A stretch of 64,000 bases of DNA from Aphanomyces cochlioides (GCA_019828595.1 JAHQRK010000027.1:620001-684000); one strand, 5' to 3'; positions 1 to 11,444 are shown, counted from the stretch's first letter. Notes: generated from the sequence alone by a model not told the origin. Numbers and translations are program-made.

Positions 1-1260
1 ACTGCCCAACGTTGAAACACCGACCACGACGAGACATTCGAGCCCCAAGTTGCGAAAGATATAGTCAGCATTTGTTGTGCTGAAAAGGCTACAGTGCCTG
101 TTAGGTATTTCATGCATATGAAGTTCATACCTGATGGCTGTCCGAGGAATAACAATGTCATAATCGGTTGGCGAGACACTCTCAAGCACTTTGGCATCAA
201 AGCTCTGTTTTGGAACGTGAATACCGACCAACTTGTGCGCCTTGCTCCGATCTCTGCCATTCTTTGTTGCGCTTTCAATGATACCATACACGATTTCCAT
301 TGATCGTTGTCGCAGTGCGAAGAGAAGGCTTTGGATGTTTGGAACCATTGTGCGCTTGATTCGGTCAAAGTAATAATCGTTCAACACTTCCATGTTGGCA
401 TACTTTCCCACGTGCGGCATCGCGCAGTAATATTGGACATCCAGGACAAGCAAACCAGTGGCAGACGGCTTCTCAGAAATGCATGAATTTGCATGAGCTA
501 TTGCTTCAGGTACAGCATGGCTGACATTGATAACACTCAAATTTATCGCTTCAGGAGGAGGCAACGACGTGGCGGGTTGATTGGATACCAATGGTTGCTT
601 TGGTACCAATTGTTGCTTTGGGGAAGATGGCAGTGGGGGTGGTCGCGCATCTGACAGACCTTGGTCGAATTTATCCTTGGCTTGAGTGTCTTTGACAAGA
701 CGACTTCGTAGCAGCATGACCGCTTCTCGTTGCTTTTTTTCACGTTCAAGCTGTTTACGGAGAGCGTCTTCTTCACGAAGACGGCGTTGTCGCTCACGTT
801 CCTGGGAGTCAAGAACTGCCGATGCGTCAGTGGCATCAAGGAGTACAATTGCAACTGTAAGCTTCATTTGGTTTGTTTGCCCGATCAAGTCGAGAATGTG
901 TTGAGCAGTGGCGAATGGGGCCATGACTGCTGGAATTTTAGCACTCAGTTTCGACCGCGACTGCCCTGCGTCCATGACAAAGGCCAATTGAGGATTCTCT
1001 TCGTCCGAGTTGGCAACGACAACTGCAAGAGCGCCCGCTTTTTGTGCGTGAATTGTCTTCGTGAGGAAATCACAATCACCACGTTGCACCAGAACAATGT
1101 TTCCATTCACCTGTTTGGCGTTCTTGAGTGGAATGGCAGCTGTGATTGGATCTGCGACAACGAGATTTCCTTCAAGGCGAGGTGCCTCATAGGTAGAGCT
1201 GAACTCTGCCAGCGGACTGTAGAAGAGATGGCCGTCCACTTCCACGAAGCTGATCAGCAT
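1..1260 (-). CDS. PA-domain plus isochorismatase-like cysteine hydrolase fusion (3' end cut by window edge)
   Basis: The N-terminal 100 residues or so look like a protease-associated (PA) domain, with LVQRGDCDFLTKTIHAQKAG followed by a short hydrophobic strand. A charged coiled segment rich in E, R and Q follows, then a proline-rich linker. The C-terminal part resembles the isochorismatase-like cysteine hydrolase fold: LLVLDVQYYCA carries the usual catalytic Asp, and GLECLVVVGVSTLGS matches the strand before the nucleophile Cys, which lies beyond position 1. An intron at 98-130 (33 nt, no stop, divisible by three) probably removes a short insertion. I chose the ATG at 1260 because an in-frame TGA lies just upstream. 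An upstream exon around 1313-1390 is possible but I could not phase it. Joining a PA lid to a cysteine hydrolase is unusual; substrate unknown. Confidence 0.6.
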   Translation of the reverse strand, partial: MLISFVEVDGHLFYSPLAEFSSTYEAPRLEGNLVVADPITAAIPLKNAKQVNGNIVLVQRGDCDFLTKTIHAQKAGALAVVVANSDEENPQLAFVMDAGQSRSKLSAKIPAVMAPFATAQHILDLIGQTNQMKLTVAIVLLDATDASAVLDSQERERQRRLREEDALRKQLEREKKQREAVMLLRSRLVKDTQAKDKFDQGLSDARPPPLPSSPKQQLVPKQPLVSNQPATSLPPPEAINLSVINVSHAVPEAIAHANSCISEKPSATGLLVLDVQYYCAMPHVGKYANMEVLNDYYFDRIKRTMVPNIQSLLFALRQRSMEIVYGIIESATKNGRDRSKAHKLVGIHVPKQSFDAKVLESVSPTDYDIVIPRTAIRYELHMHEIPNRHCSLFSTTNADYIFRNLGLECLVVVGVSTLGS

Positions 1261-1499
1261 CTTTCCTCAGTGCTGAGATCGAAAGATATGCACCAAATGA
1301 CCGGATATTTACCGGACTCGACCTCAACGACATCCCGTGCACCTTGACATGAAGCAAATCCTCAAGGCAGGAGGAACCCTCCTCGCTCATAGCAGCGGCT
1401 CATCATCACCTTTAACAATAAGCTTGTCTACTGCAGCATCGACCGAAATACCTCATTTCCTCCATTCAGCACCTGAAGATCCCCAAGGTGGTGGGTGTT

Positions 1500-2004
1500 C
1501 ATTCATCTTGACATTGCCTCATCAAGCTCGTGTTGGCATCGCTCGAGTTTGGCCGCGGCTTCGTGGTTGTGTTTGGCCCGTCGGTTGTCGACACCTTGGT
1601 GCGTGACGAGCATTCAGAAGAGTCGGTCGGCGTCCATGTCAATCGTTTGTGCATCTTAGTGTTGCATCTTGAAAGCAGTAAATTCGGAATTCTTGGCCAA
1701 CATCGCCTCCTACATTGCATGGAAATTCTCGACGGAATAGTGTCGCATTTGGAAGGATCTTGGTGTTCACGTACAGCCGCCAGCCTCTCGACATAGCCAG
1801 GGTAAGCTCGAATCACCGCGTGTGGCTTATCTTCGTGTCTTTTTCCGAGGCCCAGAAAGGCCACAAGTCGCGGCGGTCGACTTGAGTGTCATCGATTCCT
1901 GTACTAGTAAGTTTATCCGGATAGCAAATCCAACACATTTGCGCGCGCATTTTCAAGACGGGCCGTTTTCGACGCATCAAGAGCCCTGTCGGCCGACAAA
2001 ACAT
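1500..2004 (-). pseudogene. Decayed coding repeat, copy A
   Basis: Read on the minus strand, 1520-1660 is clearly related to minus-strand 27740-27870: both contain DADRLF, then L-x-THQGV, then AKHNHE-x-AA. Copy A has in-frame stops and reading-frame changes on either side, so it is not an intact gene. The rest of 1340-2370 has only short frames in all directions and I see no other convincing gene in it. The family is unrecognised; it may be a dead transposable-element ORF or a decayed multicopy host gene. Confidence 0.5.
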
Positions 2005-2372
2005 CCAAAGATGTAAGCACGCTATGCTCCAAGCCTTCGCAGCTTACAGCAACAAACTTGGGCTCTTAGGTTTCACGTGAATGCTCGAACTGCCAGAATT
2101 GTCATTTCCAACGAGCAAAGAATGCCACAGAAAGGTCCACACCGATCACACCAAAAATGAAAGATATTGGAAATGGTCAGAGCAATGAGGGCCTTCAGGC
2201 TCACTCAAGTACCTACTCATCACCTTGGAAGGATTGCTTACGGGGATGTTGGATGTTGATTATTGAGTTGACTGTATTCAACGTTGTGGCGGTGAAATCA
2301 GTCGCGTGCAGCTGGAACGCATCAGATAAACTCGATTTGCTGCAACCACGATCGTTATGAATAGCTCTCTTT

Positions 2373-3584
2373 CTAGTAGATCCAAGGAACAATGCGGTAA
2401 GGTACGCGGGCGCAATACTCGTCCCATTTTTCACCATATTTGAGCTTGCACACAGCATCATCGTCAATTTGTCGCGTCACGAACAGACCAACGTAGTAGA
2501 TTGGGTAGAGCCACGGCAGTGCTGCCTCGAGCCCAGTGTCGGCGACGAGTGTACCAGGAAGAGCAAGCGCAATCGCCTGGACGATTTCTCCCAAGTAGTT
2601 GAAATGTCTTGCGAGACCCCAGAATCCAGAGCAGAGGATGCGGGTTCCAGGTACGACTTGCTGAGGAATGAGGCCAAAGAAGCAAGTCGAACTCGAAGGG
2701 TTGGTGCGATAGAAGAATTTTTGAAGATTTGCGCCACGCGTGATGAGCCAACCAGCAAAGTAAAGCGCTGCGATCGAAATGGCGACGGACGTTGAGATAT
2801 CGCGCGTCGCTTTGGCCAGAGCGTGGCTGCCGATGGGATAAAAGAAGGGATAGAAGACAAGGCAGCCCCAAGCCAGCTTGAAGCCGAGTTTTTCAGCAAA
2901 GAGGTCGTACGTGTACAAGTGAACTTGCTCGCCACACATGTACTCGACGATGAACCAAGTGAAGCATCCCAAGTACACTGCCATCGCATTGGACGTCTGG
3001 CCATTCCAAGCCGCACGTTGGACGAGCGTTGCCGAGATAATATTGCACTGCAGCATGACAGCCCCAACGACGTACAGGAAAATCTTGACGTCGACGGATC
3101 CGAAGCGCGGATTCCACTCTCGACCAAGGAAGAAGACCACCGGGGAAGATGGCGTTGGCAATGCCAGACGGAGCTGCGACTTGTCTTTCAGCTGGTCAAT
3201 GGTCACACAGCGTGCGTAGCGCTCTGGAGCCGCCTTGCGGAAGAAGAAATAGAATGAAGCAGCCAGGCCAAACGCATTGGCGCTTGCTAGTGCACTTGAG
3301 TTGTCGTTGTAGAGCGCCTGCTGGACGGATGAAGGGAGAAGTACAATGAAGCCGACGATCACGACAGCAAGCACAAAGACTCCATTCAGGCGGTATTGCA
3401 ACGGCTGAAAGGTCGTGTTGTCGCAGCAATAGCCAGAGACAGTGCGCGCAGGAAGCACGACGTGGAGAAGAAGACTGCTCAAGTAGATGAGCGGAACGAA
3501 CGTCCATCCGCCCATCGCATCAAATGCCATGTCTGGGTCAATGACAAATGTTATCCGGTTAGTGCTCGCTGGGTGCATTATCAT
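2373..3584 (-). CDS. ERG4/ERG24-family sterol reductase (delta14-sterol reductase-like)
   Basis: A single-exon protein of about 403 residues with many hydrophobic segments, as expected of an ER membrane enzyme that reduces a sterol double bond with NADPH. Family signatures near the C terminus are clear: GFWGLARHFNYLGE, and the terminal run DDDAVCKLKYGEKWDEYC ending VPYRIVPWIY. FACKEL/ERG24 (C-14), DHCR7 (C-7) and ERG4 (C-24) share these motifs, so the reduced bond is not certain. The longest ATG frame begins at 3584. A second ATG at 3530 (MAFDAMGG) starts right before the first membrane segment and has TTATCCGG about 20 bp upstream, so it may be the true start. Sterol-synthesis genes favour a Saprolegniales-type oomycete over sterol-auxotrophic relatives. 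Confidence 0.87.
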   Translation of the reverse strand: MIMHPASTNRITFVIDPDMAFDAMGGWTFVPLIYLSSLLLHVVLPARTVSGYCCDNTTFQPLQYRLNGVFVLAVVIVGFIVLLPSSVQQALYNDNSSALASANAFGLAASFYFFFRKAAPERYARCVTIDQLKDKSQLRLALPTPSSPVVFFLGREWNPRFGSVDVKIFLYVVGAVMLQCNIISATLVQRAAWNGQTSNAMAVYLGCFTWFIVEYMCGEQVHLYTYDLFAEKLGFKLAWGCLVFYPFFYPIGSHALAKATRDISTSVAISIAALYFAGWLITRGANLQKFFYRTNPSSSTCFFGLIPQQVVPGTRILCSGFWGLARHFNYLGEIVQAIALALPGTLVADTGLEAALPWLYPIYYVGLFVTRQIDDDAVCKLKYGEKWDEYCARVPYRIVPWIY

Positions 3585-4040
3585 GTCTTTGCTTCAATGA
3601 CGTCACAAGTCGAGGAAGGGTCTTCAACTCGTTGCTGGACGAACGTTCGAGCAAACTCTGAACAATGTAGCAGTTTCGACTCCAAGGCAGTCTGTTCCTT
3701 CCACCCAGCTTTCCAACTCGAGCCGTGTACACTGCACTTGTTCGCTGAGTTCCTTGACCCTACAGGCGAGGACACAAGGGTTGACCAGGCCGCACTCGCA
3801 ACGTAAATGCAAGTACAATGACGAGTCTACTTGCAGTCAAGCTAACTCTGTTCGTAGTTTGCCAAGAGGACTCATTCCCCCAACTCATTTGAATCTTACG
3901 AGCTCCGTTGTGTCCTGAAAAGACGCTCCCCATCATCGAAGTGTCCTGAAAAGACGCTCCCCATCATCAAAGTGTCAAAATGTACAAAATCTGTGTTCAG
4001 CTTAATGGAGAAGAATGCAATCTTTGTACAAGGCCATGGC
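3585..4040. other. Intergenic, no confident gene
   Basis: Minus-strand frames at 3581-3818 include a short helical stretch (VKELSEQVQCTRLELES) that could be an exon, but no full gene could be assembled. The stretch also contains the 31-bp tandem duplication listed separately. Confidence 0.4.
3910..3971. repeat. Two-copy 31-bp tandem duplication
   Basis: Units 3910-3940 and 3941-3971 both begin GTGTCCTGAAAAGACGCTCC and differ at a single base (g/a near the end). A third partial GTGTC follows at 3972. Head-to-tail placement with near identity indicates a recent local duplication. Confidence 0.95.
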
Positions 4041-6283
4041 TCAGAATTTGGTTCCTAAATTTTCAGCTGCTTGTTTGAGTCGGCGGTGCTGGTTGACCAC
4101 GACAGCTAAGAGAAGAACGGCCAAGACAGCAAGCGATGAGCAGGAAGCAATGAGTGCAATTTCGGTAGACGAATATGAATTGTTTTGTGCCATGCCTGAC
4201 GATGTCGTGGAATTCGAGGGCGCGTTGGTTTCCGGAGTTGGCGCCTTTGTTGTGGTAGTTTTAGCTGTCGGCGTACGTGTCGGTCGAGGTATGACTCCAT
4301 CGTAGGGATCACTGACGTTGAACAGCTGCTTGGCAGTCGAAGAATCAATTGTAAGCACTAGCGGCTGGACTGACTGCATGCAGCTCGAGTCAATTTTGGT
4401 CACGTCGCCTTGGTTTTGTACGTATGAGAGGATGATCGAGACGGCACAAGTTGGCGAATTCTACACCATCAACTACGGTTAAAGCCAAAGAATGACGGAC
4501 GAAGCGAGTACCGGTGTCACAACTGGCGTCGTCACAATCGTCGCGTGGGCTGCGTAGTCAAACGAGTAGAGGCGCTTGGCTGCTCCAGCCATTTTCTGAT
4601 ACTGGTGCTCGGCATAATTGCTGGGAGTTTGCGGATCCAACTTTCCACTCAAGACAACGACAGAGGCGCGGGATGGAACCGCCGTGGTCACGTTGAAATA
4701 CGCGTCAGGTGTGTATGTAAAATTGATGGTCGGCGTGGCGTCTGAAGGCAGGACGCTGGAAAGTTCATAGCAATGGTTTTCTCTCATTGCGCCAGCAAAG
4801 ACGCAGTACTCGCCCACCATGGGATAGATGCCACTCGCCATGAGCGTCGACGAGAAGGTACTGTACATGTCGAGGTAACCTGGGGTTGGTCGCTGCCACA
4901 GCTCCGAGTACACGATTGTCTTGTAGAGGAGATCGGAATCCGGTGCATCCGACGCTCTGGAATCGGACGATGACGACCCACTGCCGCTTGGATCTGGGTT
5001 AAAGTAGTAATTCAAGACGTCCAGATCGGATGAAGAGCAACGAAGGAGACGATGCACAAAGACTGGAATCAAAGCGCGGCGACCCATGTCGGGGAAGAGC
5101 GATCCAAAGAAGACTCGCAGGAGATCCGACGGCGCATCGTCTGTCGATCCCAACATGTCTTGGACAAGTGTGGCGCAGTCGGACGTCGTGTTGCTATCTA
5201 GCTTTGCGTACAGAGCTGCCAAGTCTGTCGTGATATTCTTGGATGGAAAATACGACGCACAGATGGCATCTCTCGTGCAATAATCCAAGAACCGCTTGGC
5301 TAACATGTCCAAGTTACGTCTAGCGCATTGTCGTGGACGTACCGATGATATCAAAGTCGCGATCCCAGTTGGAGAATGTCGGAGAGTCTGTCCACGACGT
5401 GTAGTCTTCCGACTGGACACTGTCCAAAACGTAGCCTTTGACTTTGGGCGGATCTAGGTGCATGACGCGTTCGACCAAGACAGTGCCGTAGCTGACGCCG
5501 TAAATGTACACATCCGACTCTGGAATGTCTCCGACGATGGCTGCAATATCTTTGGCGGCGCTCGTGATGGAAAACGCCGCTGCTTGGTAGTCTATAACAG
5601 CAGTGATGAATCAATCAACAATAACATAGGCCGATGGATTACCGTAAGTCCTTTGCAAATCAAGCAAGCAAGTTGGCAGTTCCGACAATGTGACGCTGGC
5701 GCCACCTGGGCTTCCACCAGTCTGGGCTTGAGAATTCCTGCAACCAAGATATTCACTGCGGCCAGTGCCTCGATGATCGATCGTGTAGACAGAGTATGCA
5801 CCGCCCAAGCGATTGTACCAGTCGAGCATGAACCCCTCCACTAAAGACAGCATGAGCTCGCTCGACTCCCATCACGAAGAACGTACTGTTAACAGAGGAC
5901 GCACCAGGACCACCTTGCAAGAGCCAAACAGCTTTGCTTGTCGTGCCGGGGATGCGCTTGGCAAAGACTGAAATGGTCTTGGTGGAATTGCATACTCCTT
6001 GATGGCACAATGGCAAAGTGTACGTGCCGCACTGAGCTGACACTGACGAGCTCGCACTTGTCAAAGCAGCTGGAGTGTCTTTGTGGGTCGTATGACCGAC
6101 AAATGCTCTTGTTCCTGGCCATGGACGATTGACGCCGTAGAAATCATGGACGTTGGCGGCAGTGGTGGCGTCGAGGCGGCGACCAGAAGTGTAGTAGGCG
6201 CAGTTGTACCATCCATTCAGGTCAAGACTCGAGGCAGGCGACGCAGCCGACGCGGCGATCGCCAAGCCCAATGTGGCTCGCAT
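4041..6283 (-). CDS. Secreted, membrane-anchored serine peptidase/alpha-beta hydrolase (S33 tripeptidyl aminopeptidase-like)
   Basis: The ATG at 6283 opens a signal peptide (MRATLGLAIAASAASPASS). WLLQGGPGASS supplies the oxyanion-hole loop, YTIDHRGTGRS a conserved strand, and YGVSYGT the nucleophile elbow with Ser. LSGKLDPQTP carries the acid, and AAHATI the catalytic His. After the hydrolase comes a Thr/Pro-rich stalk (PTRTPTAKTTTTKAPTP), then a transmembrane helix (ALIASCSSLAVLAVLLLAVV) and a short basic tail, so the enzyme is probably held on the cell surface. Supported introns are 4461-4511, 5300-5342 and 5592-5642, plus one short intron near 5840-5885 whose borders are ambiguous. The architecture fits extracellular peptide trimming; substrate not known. 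Confidence 0.8.
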
Positions 6284-6321
6284 CACGCTATTTTAAAAAT
6301 GGGTTGTATTTATAGCGGCCA

Positions 6322-7587
6322 TTAGAAGACAACGAGGAAGAGATAGATGAAGAGCAGCAGGATAAGAAAGATCTTCAAAATGAGCGACCGGTTCGAGCTT
6401 ACGGTGGAGAAATACTTCATCAGTTCCTCCTAGAATAGAAACCACAGTGAGCCATGATGGTTGAAACTGAAGCATCAGACGTAGCCGCTCTCGACGTTGG
6501 CGTGTCTACGACAAAGTTAGAACTGCATGGTCGAAAAGCACAACATACGCTGTTGTCATGTCATCTTCGATACGACCAAGCATTTCCTCCTACACCAAGT
6601 TGATGAATGCACAGAATCCAGTAGAACCCACTTGGCTCGCGAGGAGACCCGTCATTCGACTGTACATGCCGCCAATCTACGCCAGGATCAATGAGATTGT
6701 CTGCTGGCAGCATGAACAAAAAGTACCTCGCTGATTGTAGCTTCCATGTGCTGGGCGTCATTCAGACGGGCTTGAGCGGTACGATGGCGAATTAGAGTTT
6801 GCTGTTGTTGGGCCAAGCTGGAGCTTGTGCCTTGCATAAATGGCCGTCGCCGCATCAAATTGCCATCTACGTAAGCTGGTGAGACGCATACTCACAGGCG
6901 GCAACTGGACCTCCAGGTGGCTGTGTTGCATTGTTTGGGTTGCTTGGTGTGGGTGTCACTGAGGATACAGATGCGTCGTTGGCTTGAGGAGGTGTCAGTT
7001 TGTTTCGCAATCCCAACGGAGTTGTAATTTGCACGCTGGGTGTTTGTCCTGTGAACCCGAACTTTGTTCGACGTTCGCTCTGCTTCTTGATAACAGACGC
7101 TCGTGTTTGCATGCCTTCCTGTACCACCACAATGTGACGACATGCTGCATGGAAATAAACTTACCTGAAGAGCTTTGCCGCAGTTGGACATGCGCGTTTT
7201 GAGTGAGCTGCACACGATGTAGAAATGCTTTTGCTGTTGGTTCTACCAGACATTTTCCAATGAGCACTCCTGCAACATCACATGCAAACGTACATCTCCC
7301 ATCACGGCTTTCTCGAACGCTTCTATATCTTGCAGCATCGGTGGAATCGACTTCTTGACAATATCAACAATGTCCGAGATCTGCTTCGTTGGGTCGTCTT
7401 CGACTGTAATATGCTTCTTCGTTGCCAGTATCGAGAGTTCTTTCAACAGCGATTCTGTCTGCGAAATCGCATCTGAAATCTGCTGGGCGACCCTCGCGTA
7501 CTTGGAAAGCGGTCGATGTTTTGCCATGATGATCGGCGCATTGGAGAAAAGCTGCGTGATGCGTGTGAACTCGGCCGTCCGCTCCAT
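6322..7587 (-). CDS. STX5: Syntaxin-5 / Sed5-type Golgi Qa-SNARE
   Basis: The start is MERTAEFTRITQLF at ATG 7587, close to the conserved N terminus of syntaxin-5. The Habc region follows, then SLKTRMSNCGKALQ leading by splicing into EGMQTRASVIKKQSERR. After a Pro/Gln-rich linker comes the SNARE helix: MEATISEIGGMYSRMTGLL, then EEMLGRIEDDM. The C terminus is a single anchor, NRSLILKIFLILLLFIYLFL, ending at the stop codon at 6322. Several introns of 40-60 nt separate these blocks. The protein should act in ER-Golgi and intra-Golgi vesicle fusion, and it shares no overlap with its neighbours. A TATCCGGAATTCCGGATA element lies about 30 bp upstream. Confidence 0.87.
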
Positions 7588-7616
7588 GGCCACGTCGTTG
7601 CTTCCTCAAATTCCAT

Positions 7617-7634
7617 TATCCGGAATTCCGGATA
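7617..7634. promoter_or_regulatory. TATCCGGA-type palindromic promoter motif upstream of syntaxin-5
   Basis: The palindromic stretch TATCCGGAATTCCGGATA lies 30 bp upstream of the syntaxin-5 ATG on the minus strand. The same core recurs close to other starts in the window (see 30545, 38568, 55239, 60005, 63320). Confidence 0.55.
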
Positions 7635-7869
7635 TGAGACTTGATGACACTCATAGCGTCATCACGCCAACATTCGAATAAACGAGATACACTCTATCAG
7701 TCGAAGTGAATCGAACCAATCAAATGCGAGTTGATGATATTAATGGATTTTTGAGAGATTTGATTGGCTGAGTCTGCATTAACATCCATAGGTCACACGG
7801 GCCTGTGGCTGCAGTTCACGACAGAGATTGGCAAAGGCGGGGATATCAAAAGAGTGATTTATGATGTAT

Positions 7870-8311
7870 AGAAAAGCCTCCCACGAAGAAACGCATTTTT
7901 CAGAGGTTCAAATATTACTTTTGACAGTACATAATATATCATAGTCCAAGCATACAATCTGAGATGACCACTGAGATGACCATATCGAATACTCACCAGC
8001 TGCCCATGTAATCACAATAAGAAATGAGTTTGTTGGTTTTGATCGTCTCATGACTAGATTCTAACCTTACACTCACGCCTATTCGACTTGTCCTTGTTTC
8101 CAATCATTCAGCATTTTCTCGTGTGTACTCTGCTTTCAATTTTATCCATCATAAATAATCTCATAAAGAACCTTTTGATTTACTGCTCAGCCTCCAAATA
8201 TTCTCACCAATGGCAAAACAGTAGCACATAGATAATACCTTTGTCATTTAATACTTATTGATTTCAACAGTTCATACTGTATGATAAGATTTCCTCGTGG
8301 GAGGCTTTTCT
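7870..8311. mobile_element. MITE-like element, 442 bp, 22-bp terminal inverted repeats
   Basis: The left end (7870-7891) begins AGAAAAGCCTCCCACGA and the right end (8290-8311) is its inverted copy with only two or three mismatches. The element is flanked by GTAT on both sides (7866-7869 and 8312-8315), a plausible 4-bp target duplication. The interior is AT-rich without a coding frame, so mobilisation would need a transposase from elsewhere. The rest of 7640-9430 holds only short frames and several CCAAT-type boxes. Confidence 0.65.
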
Positions 8312-8315
8312 GTAT

Positions 8316-9430
8316 TTGAAACGCTTGAGGTTGAAATTCTGTATCGTATGCCGTTTGCAAAGAAAATCGCATGGATGGACGTACCTGTAGTAATTTATTG
8401 ACATCAGTCCATTTTACTGAACACTACGTGATTTGATTGGCTTATACTGAATTAATTCCTATAATTCAGCCAATCCTTTAAAGACATATTTTACAGTGTC
8501 GGGCAATTCTGTCGAACAGAGGCGTCACACGCTACACGGCACGAGCAAGCTGAGATTGGGAGTCAGTGCTTGTGCCAGAGTGCTTCCAGGTGTTTTGTGG
8601 AAATGTTCATGACATTGCAGAAGGGGGATTTGTTGACTCGGCTGTTATATCAATGGCCCGCATTGTGTTACAAAATTGAGATTTAATTGGATAAAAATAA
8701 AATGCAAGATTTATTATTTTCATGAATTTCCTTGTCAAGATCTCGACGATCGTTCGAGCGAAATGGACTGAACGAGAATGGAACATCATGGCATCGTTCG
8801 GTGAGTTCGATCGAACGCTGGCAAGTGAGTGGAATTGCATCGTTAAGGTGTCATGCAAAAACGTGCGTGTGGCTCCGAAGCTTGCGCAGAGTGTGCAACG
8901 ATTGTGTCTCAAGTAGAGATGGATAAACCTGACCAGACTGCAGTCGTTCGAGTTGCACCACCTTGACGAGCCAGTGCGATTGCAGGCTTGGTGAAATCGA
9001 CCCCCTCTCGATGGCTTGTCAATGGATTGCTCTGCATCCAAGAGGCGTCATTGCTCCATTCACAGACAGACGTGCTATAAAGGACGACACCGAACAGCCT
9101 CTTTGACCACGCAAGGGGCGTCAAGTGGAGATAGGTTGGGCAAATACACTGTACCGAAGGGGCTCGCTCGCGCTGGACGTTTGACTTGACTCGGAGGGCC
9201 TTCGCTTCGAAAGAACTGTCGATGAACTTGTCAAGCGTATTCAATTCTCCTGCAGACGTCAACGCCAGCCATCGCGCATGTCATGCGACTCTTCTGTCTT
9301 CTTCGTCGTAGAAGGAAATATCGAACCCATGTCTGGGAAACCGAAGCTCGAAGTAGCACTGTAACAATTTTGCCGAATCTTCCTACTGTATCCGAGCCAT
9401 GGCCAGTGGCAACCTCGCTCGATTGCCAAC
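8316..9430. other. Intergenic, no confident gene
   Basis: AT-rich until about 8720, then more GC-balanced. A minus-strand frame at 8909-9262 has no ATG near its start and no recognisable motif. The 200 bp before 9431 probably contain the promoter of the START-FYVE gene. Confidence 0.4.
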
Positions 9431-11322
9431 ATGCCGCTGCCAACCTGGCCTGCTTTGCCGCTTCACGCCGACTACTTCTCTCGGAAGCCACTACCGGCAG
9501 ACCGAGCTGCAGCGTACGAAGCAAGTGCCAAGGCGCATTTAGGCTACGCGATTGAACGCCTTGATGTTGAACGTGAAATGTATGACACACGTCCTCGCAC
9601 GTGGAGTCATGCCAGCGTGTCACGACTTCCTTTCCGCAACGAATTCGACGAGCACGGGTACACGGTTCTTGAACGAGATGGGGCTCGTGTCCGCTTCAAG
9701 ACGCACTCAAAAACTGGCCGCGACATTGAGATTGACTTTGCTTGCCACTGTGACATTGAAGGCCACCCAAATGAACTCATGGAGCTCATGTACGCCGACA
9801 ACACACTCGACTTGCGCGCGTGGGGAAAGATTTACTTTTCTTCCTTCTACATGGACTCTGCTGTGCTGCATTGCCTCCAACGCAAGCCAGAGGAGGGCCC
9901 GATCGAGTTTTCAGGACTTTGCTGGATGGCGTTGCGTGTACCTGTACGCACGGCTAACAACACCGACGTTTGCTTCCACAAACTCATGGGCTCGACCGTT
10001 GATGTCTATGGTCAAGAGGTCCAGTACATGCTCTTGACCTCAGTTGACGATGTGCCGAATTGCCCGCTCCAGGAGCGTTCCCTTGGGTTGGTCCGATCAC
10101 AAATTCGCATCGCCATGCTTTTGCAGTCGTCGTCAAAAGGCACCCGCATGTCAATATTTGGACAGATCGAGCCCCACATCAGTATATCTCTCCCAACGCG
10201 GACAGTGGAAAGTTTGGGTGTTGCATTGCTTCAATCCCTTGGAAATCTCTCCATTTACTTGGAGTCGTATCGAATTACCAAACGGCCTTTCGTTGATCGC
10301 CTGAAATGGGTTCCCGATGGGTGAGTCTCTCTACTGCACAGAGTTGTACTGAGATTATCTTGTAGTGCTCGTCGCGCTTGTTATTTGTGTCGTCAAAGCT
10401 TTTCATTCTTTCGTAATCGCCACCATTGCCGCTCTTGTGGAGAGGTATAATTTTTGTTGTTTTGGCTTGTGCTTGATGATAATGGCTGGTGTAGATAATG
10501 TGCAAGAAATGCATGGTGCTTCGTCCGCTGTACAATCAATTGGCCCAACAAATTGGAACGACTGAACAGACTGGCGAAAAATTCTGCAAGCCATGCGTCT
10601 TATTTGCAAGGACCATTCCGCCAAAGAAGGAACGCAAAGCTGCGAATCCATTTGGTAGACCAACTGGGGATGCTTGATCTAACTGCCATGTAGTTGATGC
10701 TTCGTACGATCGTGAGCCGCTTCGTTGGTCAACATTTGACAGAGTCAAACCCAAGGAGAAGGAAACACGACGAAGTTCCGATGCGGTCATCCGATCTAAA
10801 GCGATTGATATTCGCACGCCTGTGGCCCGCGCAACAAATCTTGTACCAGATTCTCCATTATCTACGAGTGCCAAGGACACAAAGACACCAAAGCGGTATG
10901 TGCCCTTAAGTCAGAGCATGCCTGGCGCAACCAAATACATGGACACACCAAAAGCTGACAGTGCAATGGTGGCGCAACAACTGTGGCAAATTTCTTGCAA
11001 AGCGAACGCGACGTGGAATTTTGCCAAGGAATCAATTCCACATTTGAGCCGTCACTCGACACCGATAAGCACCCCACGCGACGAAGCCGACATGGACATG
11101 CGAGACAGTCTCCACAAAATGAACCAGTCATTGGCTGAACAAGCGTATTTGCTGGAAGCAATTGACCGCGCAAGCAAAGGGCGGTACAGTGTCACATCCC
11201 CGATGAATATTGGGCGGTACAGCGTCACATCTCCGTTAAACGTTCTTGATGAGACAACCTGTGAACGAACGTGCGTCTGGGACGACCGCCGCTTCGAAAT
11301 GATTCCCGACATCGCTTCGTAA
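9431..11322 (+). CDS. START-like / FYVE zinc-finger protein
   Basis: Four exons (introns 10321-10365, 10445-10494 and 10655-10693) give about 590 residues. The first 290 residues have the layout of oomycete START-like lipid-binding proteins that precede a FYVE domain (EIDFACHCDIEGHPNELMEL, then RAWGKIYFSSFYMDSAVLHC). The FYVE finger begins right after intron 1: ARRACYLCRQSFSFFRNRHH, CRSCGEIMCKKC, and later EKFCKPC, giving the paired Cys/His zinc ligands and the basic R-x-HHCR patch that binds phosphatidylinositol 3-phosphate. The C-terminal third is Ser/Thr-rich and lacks a known fold; it repeats GRYSVTSP twice. The protein probably acts on endosomal membranes. Such fusions are a large oomycete family, so a specific orthologue cannot be named. 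Confidence 0.85.
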
Positions 11323-11444
11323 AAACTATTTAAAAAACAAAAGAGCACCCGAAAGCAGGAGAATGCTACACCATAAGATTGTACATAATGCGATGTCTTG
11401 TTTCATTGGAATTGGCGTCACTTAAGTTTGTTCTTGAGCGAATG

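Noticed and set aside
730..1347. 205-codon plus-strand frame
   Set aside because: It is antisense to the PA/cysteine-hydrolase gene, whose minus-strand frame has recognisable motifs.
8909..9262. 117-codon minus-strand frame
   Set aside because: Its first codon would be TTG, no motif is visible, and no splice extension was found.
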